64,000 nucleotides of DNA, taken from the NCBI GenBank assembly GCA_035487355.1, contig DATHMF010000073.1, forward strand, positions 101,707-165,706. The letters are read 5' to 3'. Source of the DNA: Terriglobales bacterium. Lineage in GTDB: Bacteria > Acidobacteriota > Terriglobia > Terriglobales > Acidobacteriaceae. Below are positions 1-8,067 of this stretch, in pieces. The translations under genes and the position numbers were made by a program. Within the stretch, counting starts at the first letter, position 1. Each line of letters begins with the position of its first letter. The notes under the pieces were generated by a model. The model was not told where the DNA came from. It saw only the letters and a program-made list of their open reading frames with translations, and searched no databases.

Positions 1-267
1 ATCGGGCTTTGTGCTGGTAATCCATCCCGTGACTTCCAAAAGAGAATCTGATCGGGAATGAATCTGCAAATGTTCATCGTGGGTGTCAATCGATCCAATG
101 ACAAGCTGGTCTTTCGGAACCTGTAATTTTAGAGGTTGTTGGTTTGTGCTGGCACGTGCAGTTCGAGGCTGCGGTAACGCCATCCAAATTGGCCGTCCCA
201 GGAAAAAAAGAACGATCAGTCCAACCGTAGACAGGAAAGGCAAAATAAATTTTGCTTGAAGTCGCAT
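1..267 (-). CDS. Partial membrane-anchored protein, N-terminus only
   Basis: An open frame runs from an ATG at 267 leftwards to the window edge with no stop (89 codons seen), so the gene continues outside. The start MRLQAKF is followed by one strongly hydrophobic segment (about residues 8-31, FILPFLSTVGLIVLFFLG), i.e. an N-terminal membrane anchor or uncleaved signal. After a polar linker comes DQLVIGSIDTHDEHLQIHS and then LEVTGWITSTKPD, which looks like the first strands of a beta-sandwich (Ig-like) extracytoplasmic domain. I do not recognise the family. It is transcribed divergently from the polysaccharide exporter genes, across a 387-bp gap. Frame integrity and the plausible anchor make it likely real; function is unknown. 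Confidence 0.6.
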   Translation of the reverse strand, partial: MRLQAKFILPFLSTVGLIVLFFLGRPIWMALPQPRTARASTNQQPLKLQVPKDQLVIGSIDTHDEHLQIHSRSDSLLEVTGWITSTKPD

Positions 268-654
268 TCTGAAGGGTGCCTAAGTTCAAACTCAAATCAA
301 GTGATCTCGAAACCCGATCTAGTCTTTGTCGAACCTGCCAAAAGAACGAGTCGCCGCTTCACTTATTTATTTGTTTTGTTAGCGCGAAGACAGAACAATC
401 ATTGTCACTGAGTGCGAAACGGGTCAATTATACTTGCTCTGGTCTTGTTGCTGCAAAAACTCCGTTCCAAGTCAGCAAATCTAGTTCAAATATAGGAACC
501 CGGATTTCTTGCAGTATCTTTTTGAATATTAATATTTTGTATCCACTCTTCCACGGTGGATGTTTCATGACTGGTTATCGGTGGCAAGTGGCTCACTCCG
601 AGACCAAATAGCTTATAATCTCCGTTCGGAACACGTCACCCACAATCTCTTAAG
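268..654. other. Divergent intergenic region, AT-rich
   Basis: No convincing gene is seen in these 387 bp. The stretch is AT-rich, includes the palindrome AATATTAATATT near 526-537, and has a perfect TATAAT at 614-619, about 35 bp before the exporter permease start, but no good -35 box at the right distance. It presumably carries the promoters of both flanking genes. Confidence 0.45.
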
Positions 655-1431
655 ATGTTGCAACTCATACGCGAAACTTATCAGAACCGAGAACTTATTT
701 GGGCCTTGGCGCTCAAGGAGCTGCACGTACGTTACAAGCGCTCGGTGCTGGGTTTTTTGTGGGCTTTATTGCACCCCTTGTTCATGATGATTATTCTAAC
801 GGTGGTTTTTTCTTCTCTTGTTGGCTCCCGCGTCGAACATTACGCCGTTTTCCTCATCAGCATGCTGCTGCCCTGGATCTTTTTCGCGCAGGCACTCACT
901 TATTCGGTAGAATGCCTGGTATCCAATGGCGAATTGTTGAAAAAAGTCAGAGTGGCGAAGTCAGTATTTCCGGTGGCGGTCATCCTCTCCAATACAATTA
1001 ACTTTTTGCTTTCTTTGCTTCCGCTGGCGCTTATTTTGGTGGCATTGCGCTTCCCGCTGCATTGGACGTGGGTTTATCTGCCTATCCCAATCATGGGGCT
1101 TTTGATGTTTGTTCTGGGATGCGGGTTTTTTCTTTCAGCCGTGAACGTATACTTTCGTGACGTGACCCATATCGTGCAGATCATTCTTCAAGGCTGGTTT
1201 TATTTCTCTCCCATCATGTTTTCTCTGGAGCTTCTGCCGCAGCAATACCGCATGTTTTTCCGCTTAAATCCAATGCTCTACATTCTGAATGGATTCCGCC
1301 TGGCGATTTACTATGGACAGTTGCCCACGCTGCAGTCGGTAGCGGCTTCGATCGGAATTGGGGCAATTACCCTGTTTTTGGGGTATAGTTTTTTTCGGCG
1401 ACTGGAACACACCTTTGCGCTTTATGTTTAA
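655..1431 (+). CDS. ABC-2 type polysaccharide export permease (Wzm/TagG-like)
   Basis: Integral membrane subunit of an ABC exporter that moves a lipid-linked polysaccharide (O-antigen, teichoic-acid-like or capsule) across the inner membrane. The 258-residue protein has the usual family length, an amphipathic N-terminus (RETYQNRELIWALALKEL, typical of Wzm/TagG), and about six hydrophobic segments, with the family phrases KRSVLGFLWALLHPL near residue 28 and NVYFRDVTHIVQ near 165. The ATP-binding partner follows after 3 bp, so the pair is almost certainly translated together. The GDP-sugar enzymes and glycosyltransferases downstream support a glycan substrate. Start ATG at 655 has only a weak ribosome binding site. 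The exact glycan cannot be told from the sequence. Confidence 0.88.
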   Translation: MLQLIRETYQNRELIWALALKELHVRYKRSVLGFLWALLHPLFMMIILTVVFSSLVGSRVEHYAVFLISMLLPWIFFAQALTYSVECLVSNGELLKKVRVAKSVFPVAVILSNTINFLLSLLPLALILVALRFPLHWTWVYLPIPIMGLLMFVLGCGFFLSAVNVYFRDVTHIVQIILQGWFYFSPIMFSLELLPQQYRMFFRLNPMLYILNGFRLAIYYGQLPTLQSVAASIGIGAITLFLGYSFFRRLEHTFALYV

Positions 1432-1434
1432 ATT

Positions 1435-2244
1435 TTGCCATTTGTGAAAAACCGTATTCATCTTGATGACGTTGTTCTGCGCTACCGGCTCATTCACGAG
1501 CGCCCCGATTCATTGCGCGAAGCCTTTGCCAAGATCTTTCGCAAACGTTCCCAAGTCATGCAATTGGAGGCTGCCAGCCACGTTTCGCTGGACGTGAGCG
1601 ACGGTGAGATCCTGGGGATCATCGGGCGGAATGGCTGCGGCAAAAGCACGCTCTTAAAAATCATCGCTGGCGTCCTCAAGCCGACGTCGGGCATTGCTCG
1701 AGTGGATGGTTCGATTGCCCCACTGATCGAACTGGGTGCCGGGTTTCACCCTGATTTGACGGGCCGCGAAAACATCGTCCTGAACGGCTTGCTGCTGGGC
1801 CTGACGCGAAAGAAAATCCGCGAGTACGAGCAAAATATTATTGAGTACTCTGAACTGGGCGATTTTATCAATTCACCCGTCAAGCAATATTCTTCGGGGA
1901 TGTACATGCGCCTCGCCTTTTCGATCGCCATCCAGGTAGATCCGGACATCCTCCTTGTGGATGAAATTCTTTCGGTGGGCGATGCTGAGTTTCATGCCAA
2001 GTGCGATGAATCCATCGCGGGTTTTCACCGGCGCAACAAAACCATTGTGCTAGTAAGCCATGAGCTGGAAACTGTGGCACGCATGTGCAATCGTGTCTTG
2101 TTGATGGAAGCAGGCCGGGTTGTTGCAGATGGGCCAGCAGAACAAGTGATTCAGGAATACTATTCCCGCATGAACAATCATGCCCCGGCGGAATATTGTC
2201 TGCCTGTGCCTTCCGGCCCCACCAGTACGGCTGGGAATGACTGA
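1435..2244 (+). CDS. ABC polysaccharide export ATPase (Wzt/TagH-like), short form
   Basis: Cytoplasmic ATPase of the exporter. Visible motifs: Walker A GRNGCGKST near residue 65, ABC signature SSGMYMRLAF near 147, Walker B ILLVDEIL near 170 and the switch histidine in VLVSHELE near 205. The start is a TTG at 1435, 3 bp after the permease stop; a GTG at 1444 is an alternative. At 269 residues it ends shortly after the nucleotide-binding domain, so it lacks the C-terminal carbohydrate-binding beta-sandwich of longer Wzt proteins such as E. coli O9a Wzt. In the known family such short forms export polymers without terminal-cap recognition by the ATPase. Confidence 0.9.
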   Translation: MPFVKNRIHLDDVVLRYRLIHERPDSLREAFAKIFRKRSQVMQLEAASHVSLDVSDGEILGIIGRNGCGKSTLLKIIAGVLKPTSGIARVDGSIAPLIELGAGFHPDLTGRENIVLNGLLLGLTRKKIREYEQNIIEYSELGDFINSPVKQYSSGMYMRLAFSIAIQVDPDILLVDEILSVGDAEFHAKCDESIAGFHRRNKTIVLVSHELETVARMCNRVLLMEAGRVVADGPAEQVIQEYYSRMNNHAPAEYCLPVPSGPTSTAGND

Positions 2245-2419
2245 GAAACCCGCACATTTCCCTGGAAATACCAGCACGGTATACGTGGCATGCTGCGAAA
2301 TTGTTGAAGCACAAGCCGCTGGGCTACATAGATTAAGTTAGACTGATACACAAAAGAAGTTCTTCGCAAGAGTTGGTACTCTTAATGCTGATCTCGAAAA
2401 AAAGTTTCTGGAGGCGTGG

Positions 2420-3418
2420 ATGGGCTTGCGGGCATTGATTACGGGAATCACGGGTCAGGATGGATCGTATCTTGCTGAATTCCTGCTGGAACGTGGATAC
2501 ACCGTCTTCGGACTGATTCGACGCAGTAGTGTTGAAAACTACGATCGCATCGCGCACCTTGTCGATAAGATTTCTTTTCTGCAGGCAGACCTGCTGGATC
2601 AGAGCTCGCTTATCAATGCGCTGCGTCAAGCCAAGGCCCAGGAAGTCTATAACCTGGCAGCACAATCGTTTGTTCCCACTTCATGGCATCAACCGGTTTT
2701 GACCGGCGAATTTACGGCTTTAGGCGTAACCCGTTTGCTGGAGGCCGTTCGAACAGTGGATTTGGATGTACGTTTCTATCAGGCGTCGAGCAGTGAAATG
2801 TTCGGCAAGGCGATCGAGACCCCTCAGCGCGAAGCCACTCCCTTCCACCCTAGAAGTCCTTACGGGGTGGCGAAGGTGTATGGGCATTACATTACCGTAA
2901 ATTACCGCGAAAGCTACAATCTGTTCGCCTGTTCCGGAATTTTATTCAATCATGAGTCTCCCCGGCGTGGTATTGAATTTGTGAGTCGCAAGATTACGCA
3001 AGGAGTGGCCAAAATCAAATTGGGACGCGAACGAGAACTCCGCATGGGTAATCTCGAGGCGCGCAGAGACTGGGGGTTTGCCGGGGATTTCGTGCAAGCG
3101 ATGTGGCAGATGTTGCAACAGGAGCAACCCGATGATTATGTCATCGGAACAGGGGTTTCCCATTCGGTAGCCGAGCTTTTGGAAATCGCGTTCAAGAGCG
3201 TCGGGCTAGAGTGGCGAGAATTTGTGAGAATTGATGAATCCTTGTTGCGCCCCGCGGAAGTTGACCACCTATTGGCAGATACAACCAAAGCCACTCAAAA
3301 ACTGGGATGGAAGCCTAAAGTGTCATTTGCTGAACTCATTGCTATGATGGTTGACCATGACGTTTACCGGATCCAAAGAGGAATGCCCCTATACGCTAGT
3401 GTCGTGGCAGGCCTCTGA
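2420..3418 (+). CDS. gmd: GDP-mannose 4,6-dehydratase
   Basis: Converts GDP-D-mannose to GDP-4-keto-6-deoxy-D-mannose in the cytoplasm, the first step to GDP-rhamnose, GDP-fucose and related sugars. An extended short-chain dehydrogenase of 332 residues with the Rossmann phrase TGITGQDGSYLAEFLLERGY at the N-terminus (the GQDGSYL form is typical of GMD), NLAAQSF near residue 78, the SSSEMFG substrate loop near 123, and catalytic YGVAK (Tyr-x-x-x-Lys) near 150. NHESPRRG near 175 is a GMD hallmark. A clear GGAGG-type ribosome binding site precedes ATG 2420. The stop overlaps the next start by one base, pairing it with the reductase that uses its product. Confidence 0.93.
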   Translation: MGLRALITGITGQDGSYLAEFLLERGYTVFGLIRRSSVENYDRIAHLVDKISFLQADLLDQSSLINALRQAKAQEVYNLAAQSFVPTSWHQPVLTGEFTALGVTRLLEAVRTVDLDVRFYQASSSEMFGKAIETPQREATPFHPRSPYGVAKVYGHYITVNYRESYNLFACSGILFNHESPRRGIEFVSRKITQGVAKIKLGRERELRMGNLEARRDWGFAGDFVQAMWQMLQQEQPDDYVIGTGVSHSVAELLEIAFKSVGLEWREFVRIDESLLRPAEVDHLLADTTKATQKLGWKPKVSFAELIAMMVDHDVYRIQRGMPLYASVVAGL

Positions 3419-4368
3419 TGCGAGTTTTGATAACGGGCGCCACCGGATTTGTTGGACAGCATTTGACGCGTCTTCTGATGGGCCGGAAACACGAAATCTT
3501 TGGCACATATCTCGTCAGAAACAGCACCCAATTTCCAGCAAAACTCAAGCTATTACATTGCGATTTGTGCCAACGCGAGAGCGTATTAAGAATCGTACGT
3601 CAATTGCGTCCTGAACGCGTTTATCACCTGGCTGCCTTCTCGTCTGTGAAGGACTCGTTAAAAGACCCCCAGGCTGTCTATGAAAACAATTTCATAGGTA
3701 CCCTCAACCTGCTGGAAGCAATTCGCGACGCCGCGCCTCGAGCGCGAATCCTCTTGGTTGGTTCAGGGCAGTGTTATGGCCGTGTTGCGCCGAAGCGTCT
3801 GCCTATCACCGAATCGGAAATTCTTCTTCCCGAAAATCCCTACTCTGCAAGTAAAGCCGCTGCGGACCTGCTTGGCTATCAATTCTTTTGCAGTTATGGA
3901 TTGCATGTCGTTCGCGCGCGGCCCTTCAATCACACCGGACCCGGACAGTCGGCCGAATTTGTCTGCTCCGATTTCGCCCGCCAGATCGCGGAAATTGATC
4001 TCAGATTGAAGCCGCCTACCCTCACCGTGGGTAACCTGAATGCTGTTCGCGACTTCACCGATGTCCGTGACGTAGTGCGGGCCTATGAATTGCTCCTGCG
4101 CAAAGCCGATGCTGGAGAGGCATACAATGTCTGCTCGAACCGGGCGACATCTACGGCACAGATTGTGGAAACATTGCGTTCTTTTGCAGCGCTTCCAGTG
4201 AAAGTGAAGATCGATCAGGCACGAGCACGTAAGCATGAGATCGAGCAGCTCTACGGCAGCCACCACAAGCTGCGTGAGGCAACAGGCTGGAAGCCGCTGT
4301 ATACTCTTGAGACCACGCTTCGTGATCTGTACAGTCACTGGAAGAAAGAACTTCAAAAACCCATCTGA
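3418..4368 (+). CDS. rmd: NAD-dependent epimerase/reductase, likely GDP-4-keto-6-deoxy-D-mannose reductase
   Basis: Extended SDR of 316 residues with glycine motif TGATGFVGQH, YHLAAFSSVKDS near residue 68, SGQCYG near 116, catalytic YSASKAAADLLGYQ near 142, and RPFNHTGPGQ near 170, which resembles bacterial RMD. Coupled one base after gmd, so the likely reaction is stereospecific reduction of the GMD product to GDP-D-rhamnose. Other SDR activities on the same intermediate (for instance GDP-6-deoxy-talose formation) cannot be excluded, so the symbol is a best guess from context and motif. Confidence 0.8.
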   Translation: MRVLITGATGFVGQHLTRLLMGRKHEIFGTYLVRNSTQFPAKLKLLHCDLCQRESVLRIVRQLRPERVYHLAAFSSVKDSLKDPQAVYENNFIGTLNLLEAIRDAAPRARILLVGSGQCYGRVAPKRLPITESEILLPENPYSASKAAADLLGYQFFCSYGLHVVRARPFNHTGPGQSAEFVCSDFARQIAEIDLRLKPPTLTVGNLNAVRDFTDVRDVVRAYELLLRKADAGEAYNVCSNRATSTAQIVETLRSFAALPVKVKIDQARARKHEIEQLYGSHHKLREATGWKPLYTLETTLRDLYSHWKKELQKPI

Positions 4369-4475
4369 TCCCGCCTTTTTGCCGCGCTTGCCGGCAAGCA
4401 GCCTACCAAGCGAATTCGGCAGCGCGTCCACACCAAACTCAACTTGACGGCTGAGCTAAGGAAACTTTACGTTAT

Positions 4476-5753
4476 ATGGGCGGGAATGACATGACGGATC
4501 AAGAGATACTGAGGAAAATGCAAGAACATGTTGTCCAAGAGGGCGGGCAAGGCGGGAGTATTCCTGCCGTGGCGCTCTCCAACTCCAATGGCATGTTCTA
4601 TTCCGATGCTGCCGACCTCAGCTTGCAAGAACTCGAGAGTTTGGTCAATGAAGGCATTACTCGCAGTTTGTTGGTCGGAAGCATTAATCCGCGTCCGCAA
4701 GGGTTGCACAATAAGATCATTCAGCTCGTGAAGAAAGTAATGAGGCGCTTCCTGGTATGGTATATCCGACCCGTCCAGGAATTGAACGTGGTTGTTCTGG
4801 GAACTCTGCAGAGGTTTGTTGCGATGCACCAACAACATATCGTCAAGCTCAACAGTTTGACTGCCGACTTTGAAGAGTATGCGTCGCGGCAACACCAGAT
4901 CGACGACGAACTGCAAGAGATACGTCGAGCTCATATTTACGAAACCCTTCAACATCAAGAGGCAGCACTGCGAAGGCTCGAGCATCGGTTGGCAAGCCAT
5001 TCTTCCGTAGAAGGCAAAGTCGAACAAAATCCAAATACCGGTTCCGTGCCACTGATGCAGACTGGCAAGCCGCACAAATTCAGTTTTGACTATGCTTGGT
5101 TCCAGGAGCGCTTTCGAGGAAGCGAGGCGCTGATTAGAGACCGGCAACGTGCTTATCTGAAGCACTTTCTTGGCCGTACTGCGATCATGGACGTCGGTTG
5201 CGGCCGCGGAGAGTTCCTGGAATTGTTGCGCGAACACGGGGTTTCGGGAACCGGTGTGGAAACCAATAATGATGCAGTTCTACTCTGCAAAGAGAAGGGA
5301 TTAGAAATCATTCAGGGAGACATCTTCGAAGTTCTGGAATCCAGGGCCGATAGTTCATTGGGCGGGATCTTTAGCAGCCAGGTGATTGAACACTTGCCTG
5401 TGGAATTGCAGTTGCGGCTGCTCGATTTGTGTTATCGCAAGCTCAAATCAGGGTCACCGGTCCTTATAGAAACCATCAACCCGGAGTGCGTCTTCGCGCT
5501 GGTGCGTAACTTCTACCTTGATCCAACCCATGTTCGCCCCGTGCCGCCAGAACTGCTGCAGTTCGCAATGGAAAGCAAGGGTTTCAATAATGTTGAATTG
5601 AGCTCTTCAGCTCCGGTAGAACACAAATATGTGCAAGATCTGCCGGTTTCAAATCAATTCCCGGAACTCCAAAAGATAAGAGACACAGTTCTTACCATGA
5701 ACCAGTTTTTGTTTGGATATCAGGATTACGCAATTGTCGGATGGCGCCCGTAG
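4476..5753 (+). CDS. SAM-dependent methyltransferase with N-terminal helical extension
   Basis: A 425-residue protein. Residues 1-200 are polar and probably largely helical, with a coiled-coil-like part (EYASRQHQIDDELQEIRRAH and following). Residues about 230-400 form a class I SAM methyltransferase: motif I MDVGCGRGEFLELLREHG, acidic motif GVETNND, and SSQVIEHLP. The layout resembles methyltransferases of polysaccharide loci that modify or cap glycans through a coiled-coil tether, as in WbdD-like proteins. That role is inference; no kinase domain is seen. Two starts are possible: ATG 4476 and ATG 4491 (MTDQEIL). It follows the GDP-sugar genes after about 100 bp and precedes a glycosyltransferase by 19 bp. 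Confidence 0.8.
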   Translation: MGGNDMTDQEILRKMQEHVVQEGGQGGSIPAVALSNSNGMFYSDAADLSLQELESLVNEGITRSLLVGSINPRPQGLHNKIIQLVKKVMRRFLVWYIRPVQELNVVVLGTLQRFVAMHQQHIVKLNSLTADFEEYASRQHQIDDELQEIRRAHIYETLQHQEAALRRLEHRLASHSSVEGKVEQNPNTGSVPLMQTGKPHKFSFDYAWFQERFRGSEALIRDRQRAYLKHFLGRTAIMDVGCGRGEFLELLREHGVSGTGVETNNDAVLLCKEKGLEIIQGDIFEVLESRADSSLGGIFSSQVIEHLPVELQLRLLDLCYRKLKSGSPVLIETINPECVFALVRNFYLDPTHVRPVPPELLQFAMESKGFNNVELSSSAPVEHKYVQDLPVSNQFPELQKIRDTVLTMNQFLFGYQDYAIVGWRP

Positions 5754-5772
5754 CAATCTGTAGGCAAACCTA

Positions 5773-8055
5773 ATGCAAAGCCATACTTCAGTAACTTCCC
5801 CGCTCGACGACAAATTTCGCAGCAGGAAAATGCTTCCCGAACCCCCGCCCATCAAGGCAGACATGGCCGCGTGCACCATCATCGCCAAGAACTATCTCGC
5901 AATGGCGCGGGTTCTGGCGGAATCGTTCCAAAGACACAATCCTGACTGCCCTTTTTTTGTTCTGTTGATGGATCCCGTTGAGGGATACTTTAATCCTGAG
6001 TTGGAACCGTTCCATCTCTTGGAAGCCAGGCATTTACCCATTCCTCATCTTGAGGGTCTGCTGTTCAAGTATGATGTCATGGAAGCCAGTACTGCGGTTA
6101 AGCCTTATTTACTGGAGTATCTTTTGAAGCGGCACGAGTTGGGGAAACTCGTGTATTTCGATCCTGATATTCTGATTCTCAACCCCTTGCATGAGCTTTC
6201 GAAAGTATTGGACGACTCTTCGATTGTTCTTACGCCTCACATCACGCGTCCCTATCCCGACAAAGCCAGGCCCAATGAGTACCACCTTCTTGTGGCTGGA
6301 AGTTTTAATCTTGGCTTCATTGGACTGCACAAAGACCATCAGACCCAAGAATTTCTGGGCTGGTGGCAGCGCATGGTCTACCAGAACTGCGTTTCTCTTC
6401 CTGAAAGGGGCCTTTTCGTCGACCAAAAGTGGATTGACCTGGTTCCCGGACTCTATGACGACGTAGCCATTTTGCGTGAGCCGGGCTACAACGTGGCCTA
6501 TTGGAATCTCCATGAGCGGCGCGTCACAATCAAAAACGACGATGTTTTCATCAACGATGAACCCTGTTACTTCTTTCACTTCAGTGGATTCAATCTAGGC
6601 AAACCTTCAGAGATTTCAAAACACCAAACCCGTCATAAGATGTCAGGGCTGGGCGATGGCAAAGAGCTTTTCCTGCGATATCGTGACCTAGTTGCTGCGA
6701 GCGGCTGGAAGCAGAGTTCCAAATGGCCATATACGTACGAGTATTTCGACAATGGCGTGCGGATCCCCAAAATTGCCCGACGATACTACTGGGGTTTAGG
6801 CGAGCAGGTCGTGCGCTACGGCAATCCATTCAACTGGCTGGGGAACATGGAAACAAGTGAGGCGCCCGCGGCGGATGCCAATGGGTTGCAAAAGCACGCG
6901 GATGAGCAACAGCAGCAAGCCGGCGAGAAACTGCCCTTTGGGGTGAACGTGGTAGGTTACGTTACGTCGGAAAAAGGAGTGGGTGAGGTTGCCCGTAGCA
7001 ACGTGCGCATTCTACAGTCGGTGGGCGTACCTTGCATCGCCAACAGTTTCGTAGATACCGGCTCCAAGAACCTGGAGAGCCCTCCCAAAAACCTGCACAG
7101 CACGAATCCATACAGCATTAATCTGATCTGCGTAAATGCCGATCAGACACCGTATTTCGCGCAAAAGAACAAGGATTACCTTCGCGGGCGCTACAACATA
7201 GGTTACTGGCTTTGGGAACTTTCCGAATTCCCGGAGGAGTGGTACGGCAGTTTTGATTACATCGACGAGCTCTGGGTCCCGACCAAGTTCATGTATGACT
7301 GTTTGAGCGCAATTTCTCCCGTTCCGGTGAACCGTGTACCCTGTTCGATTGATCCTGAGACCAAGCCTTCGTCCTCCTGGGGGCGCGTCGAATTCGGGCT
7401 GAAATCCGATGAATTTGTCTTCTTGTTTCTCTTCGACTTCCATAGCTATATGGAACGCAAAAATCCGGTGGGATTGATCCGAGCGTTTAAACAGGCTTTT
7501 GGTAATCGCAAAGACGTAGTGTTGCTTATCAAGACCGCGCGCGCTGACTTCGATCCTACCGGCCGCAAGCTTCTGCAGGCTGAAGCCCGCGGCGCCAATG
7601 TGCGCTTTTTAGATGAAGTGCTGCCTCGGGAGGCTATCAATTCCCTGATCTCCGCTGCAAATTGCTATGTTTCTCTTCACAGGTCTGAGGGATTTGGTCT
7701 GACGCTCTCGGAGTCGATGATGCTCGGCAAGCCGGTCATCGCCACTGCATATTCCGGCAACATGGACTTCACGACCGAACAGAACAGTTTTCTGGTCCGA
7801 TACAAACTACGGGAAATCGAGCAAAGTTACGGTCCGTATAAAGCCGGCTGGGTTTGGGCAGATCCAGATTTGGATCACGCAGCGGAACAAATGCGCTATG
7901 TTTTTGAAAACCCTGAAGCAGCCGCTAGAATTGCAGCGCGCGGGCGGGCTGATGTCATGGCCAACCTGCACCCGCGCATCCTGGGCGAAGAGGTGAAGGC
8001 GCGGCTTGAAGTTTTACAAAGAGAAAAAGAGGGGAACCTCGTCACAACTCGCTGA
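5773..8055 (+). CDS. Two-domain glycosyltransferase (GT-A-like domain fused to GT4)
   Basis: A 760-residue cytoplasmic enzyme with two catalytic modules. The N-terminal part (about residues 30-330) begins MAACTIIAKNYLAMARVLAE and has an Asp-x-Asp motif in LVYFDPDILIL, as in GT8-like retaining GT-A enzymes. The C-terminal part (about 390-755) begins FGVNVVGYVTSEKGVGEVAR and ends with the GT4 donor-site signature SEGFGLTLSESMMLGKPVIA, with the Glu-x7-Glu pair that contacts the nucleotide sugar. Two sequential sugar transfers by one chain is the natural inference. ATG 5773 starts the frame; the N-terminal 30 residues are polar and may be dispensable. It lies between methyltransferase genes with gaps of 12-19 bp. 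Confidence 0.85.
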   Translation: MQSHTSVTSPLDDKFRSRKMLPEPPPIKADMAACTIIAKNYLAMARVLAESFQRHNPDCPFFVLLMDPVEGYFNPELEPFHLLEARHLPIPHLEGLLFKYDVMEASTAVKPYLLEYLLKRHELGKLVYFDPDILILNPLHELSKVLDDSSIVLTPHITRPYPDKARPNEYHLLVAGSFNLGFIGLHKDHQTQEFLGWWQRMVYQNCVSLPERGLFVDQKWIDLVPGLYDDVAILREPGYNVAYWNLHERRVTIKNDDVFINDEPCYFFHFSGFNLGKPSEISKHQTRHKMSGLGDGKELFLRYRDLVAASGWKQSSKWPYTYEYFDNGVRIPKIARRYYWGLGEQVVRYGNPFNWLGNMETSEAPAADANGLQKHADEQQQQAGEKLPFGVNVVGYVTSEKGVGEVARSNVRILQSVGVPCIANSFVDTGSKNLESPPKNLHSTNPYSINLICVNADQTPYFAQKNKDYLRGRYNIGYWLWELSEFPEEWYGSFDYIDELWVPTKFMYDCLSAISPVPVNRVPCSIDPETKPSSSWGRVEFGLKSDEFVFLFLFDFHSYMERKNPVGLIRAFKQAFGNRKDVVLLIKTARADFDPTGRKLLQAEARGANVRFLDEVLPREAINSLISAANCYVSLHRSEGFGLTLSESMMLGKPVIATAYSGNMDFTTEQNSFLVRYKLREIEQSYGPYKAGWVWADPDLDHAAEQMRYVFENPEAAARIAARGRADVMANLHPRILGEEVKARLEVLQREKEGNLVTTR

Positions 8056-8067
8056 CCCATAAAAACA

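Noticed and set aside
4386..4399. Perfect 14-bp palindrome GCTTGCCGGCAAGC after the rmd gene
   Set aside because: Could be a terminator stem, but it has no loop or T-run and one short palindrome is expected by chance in a region this long.
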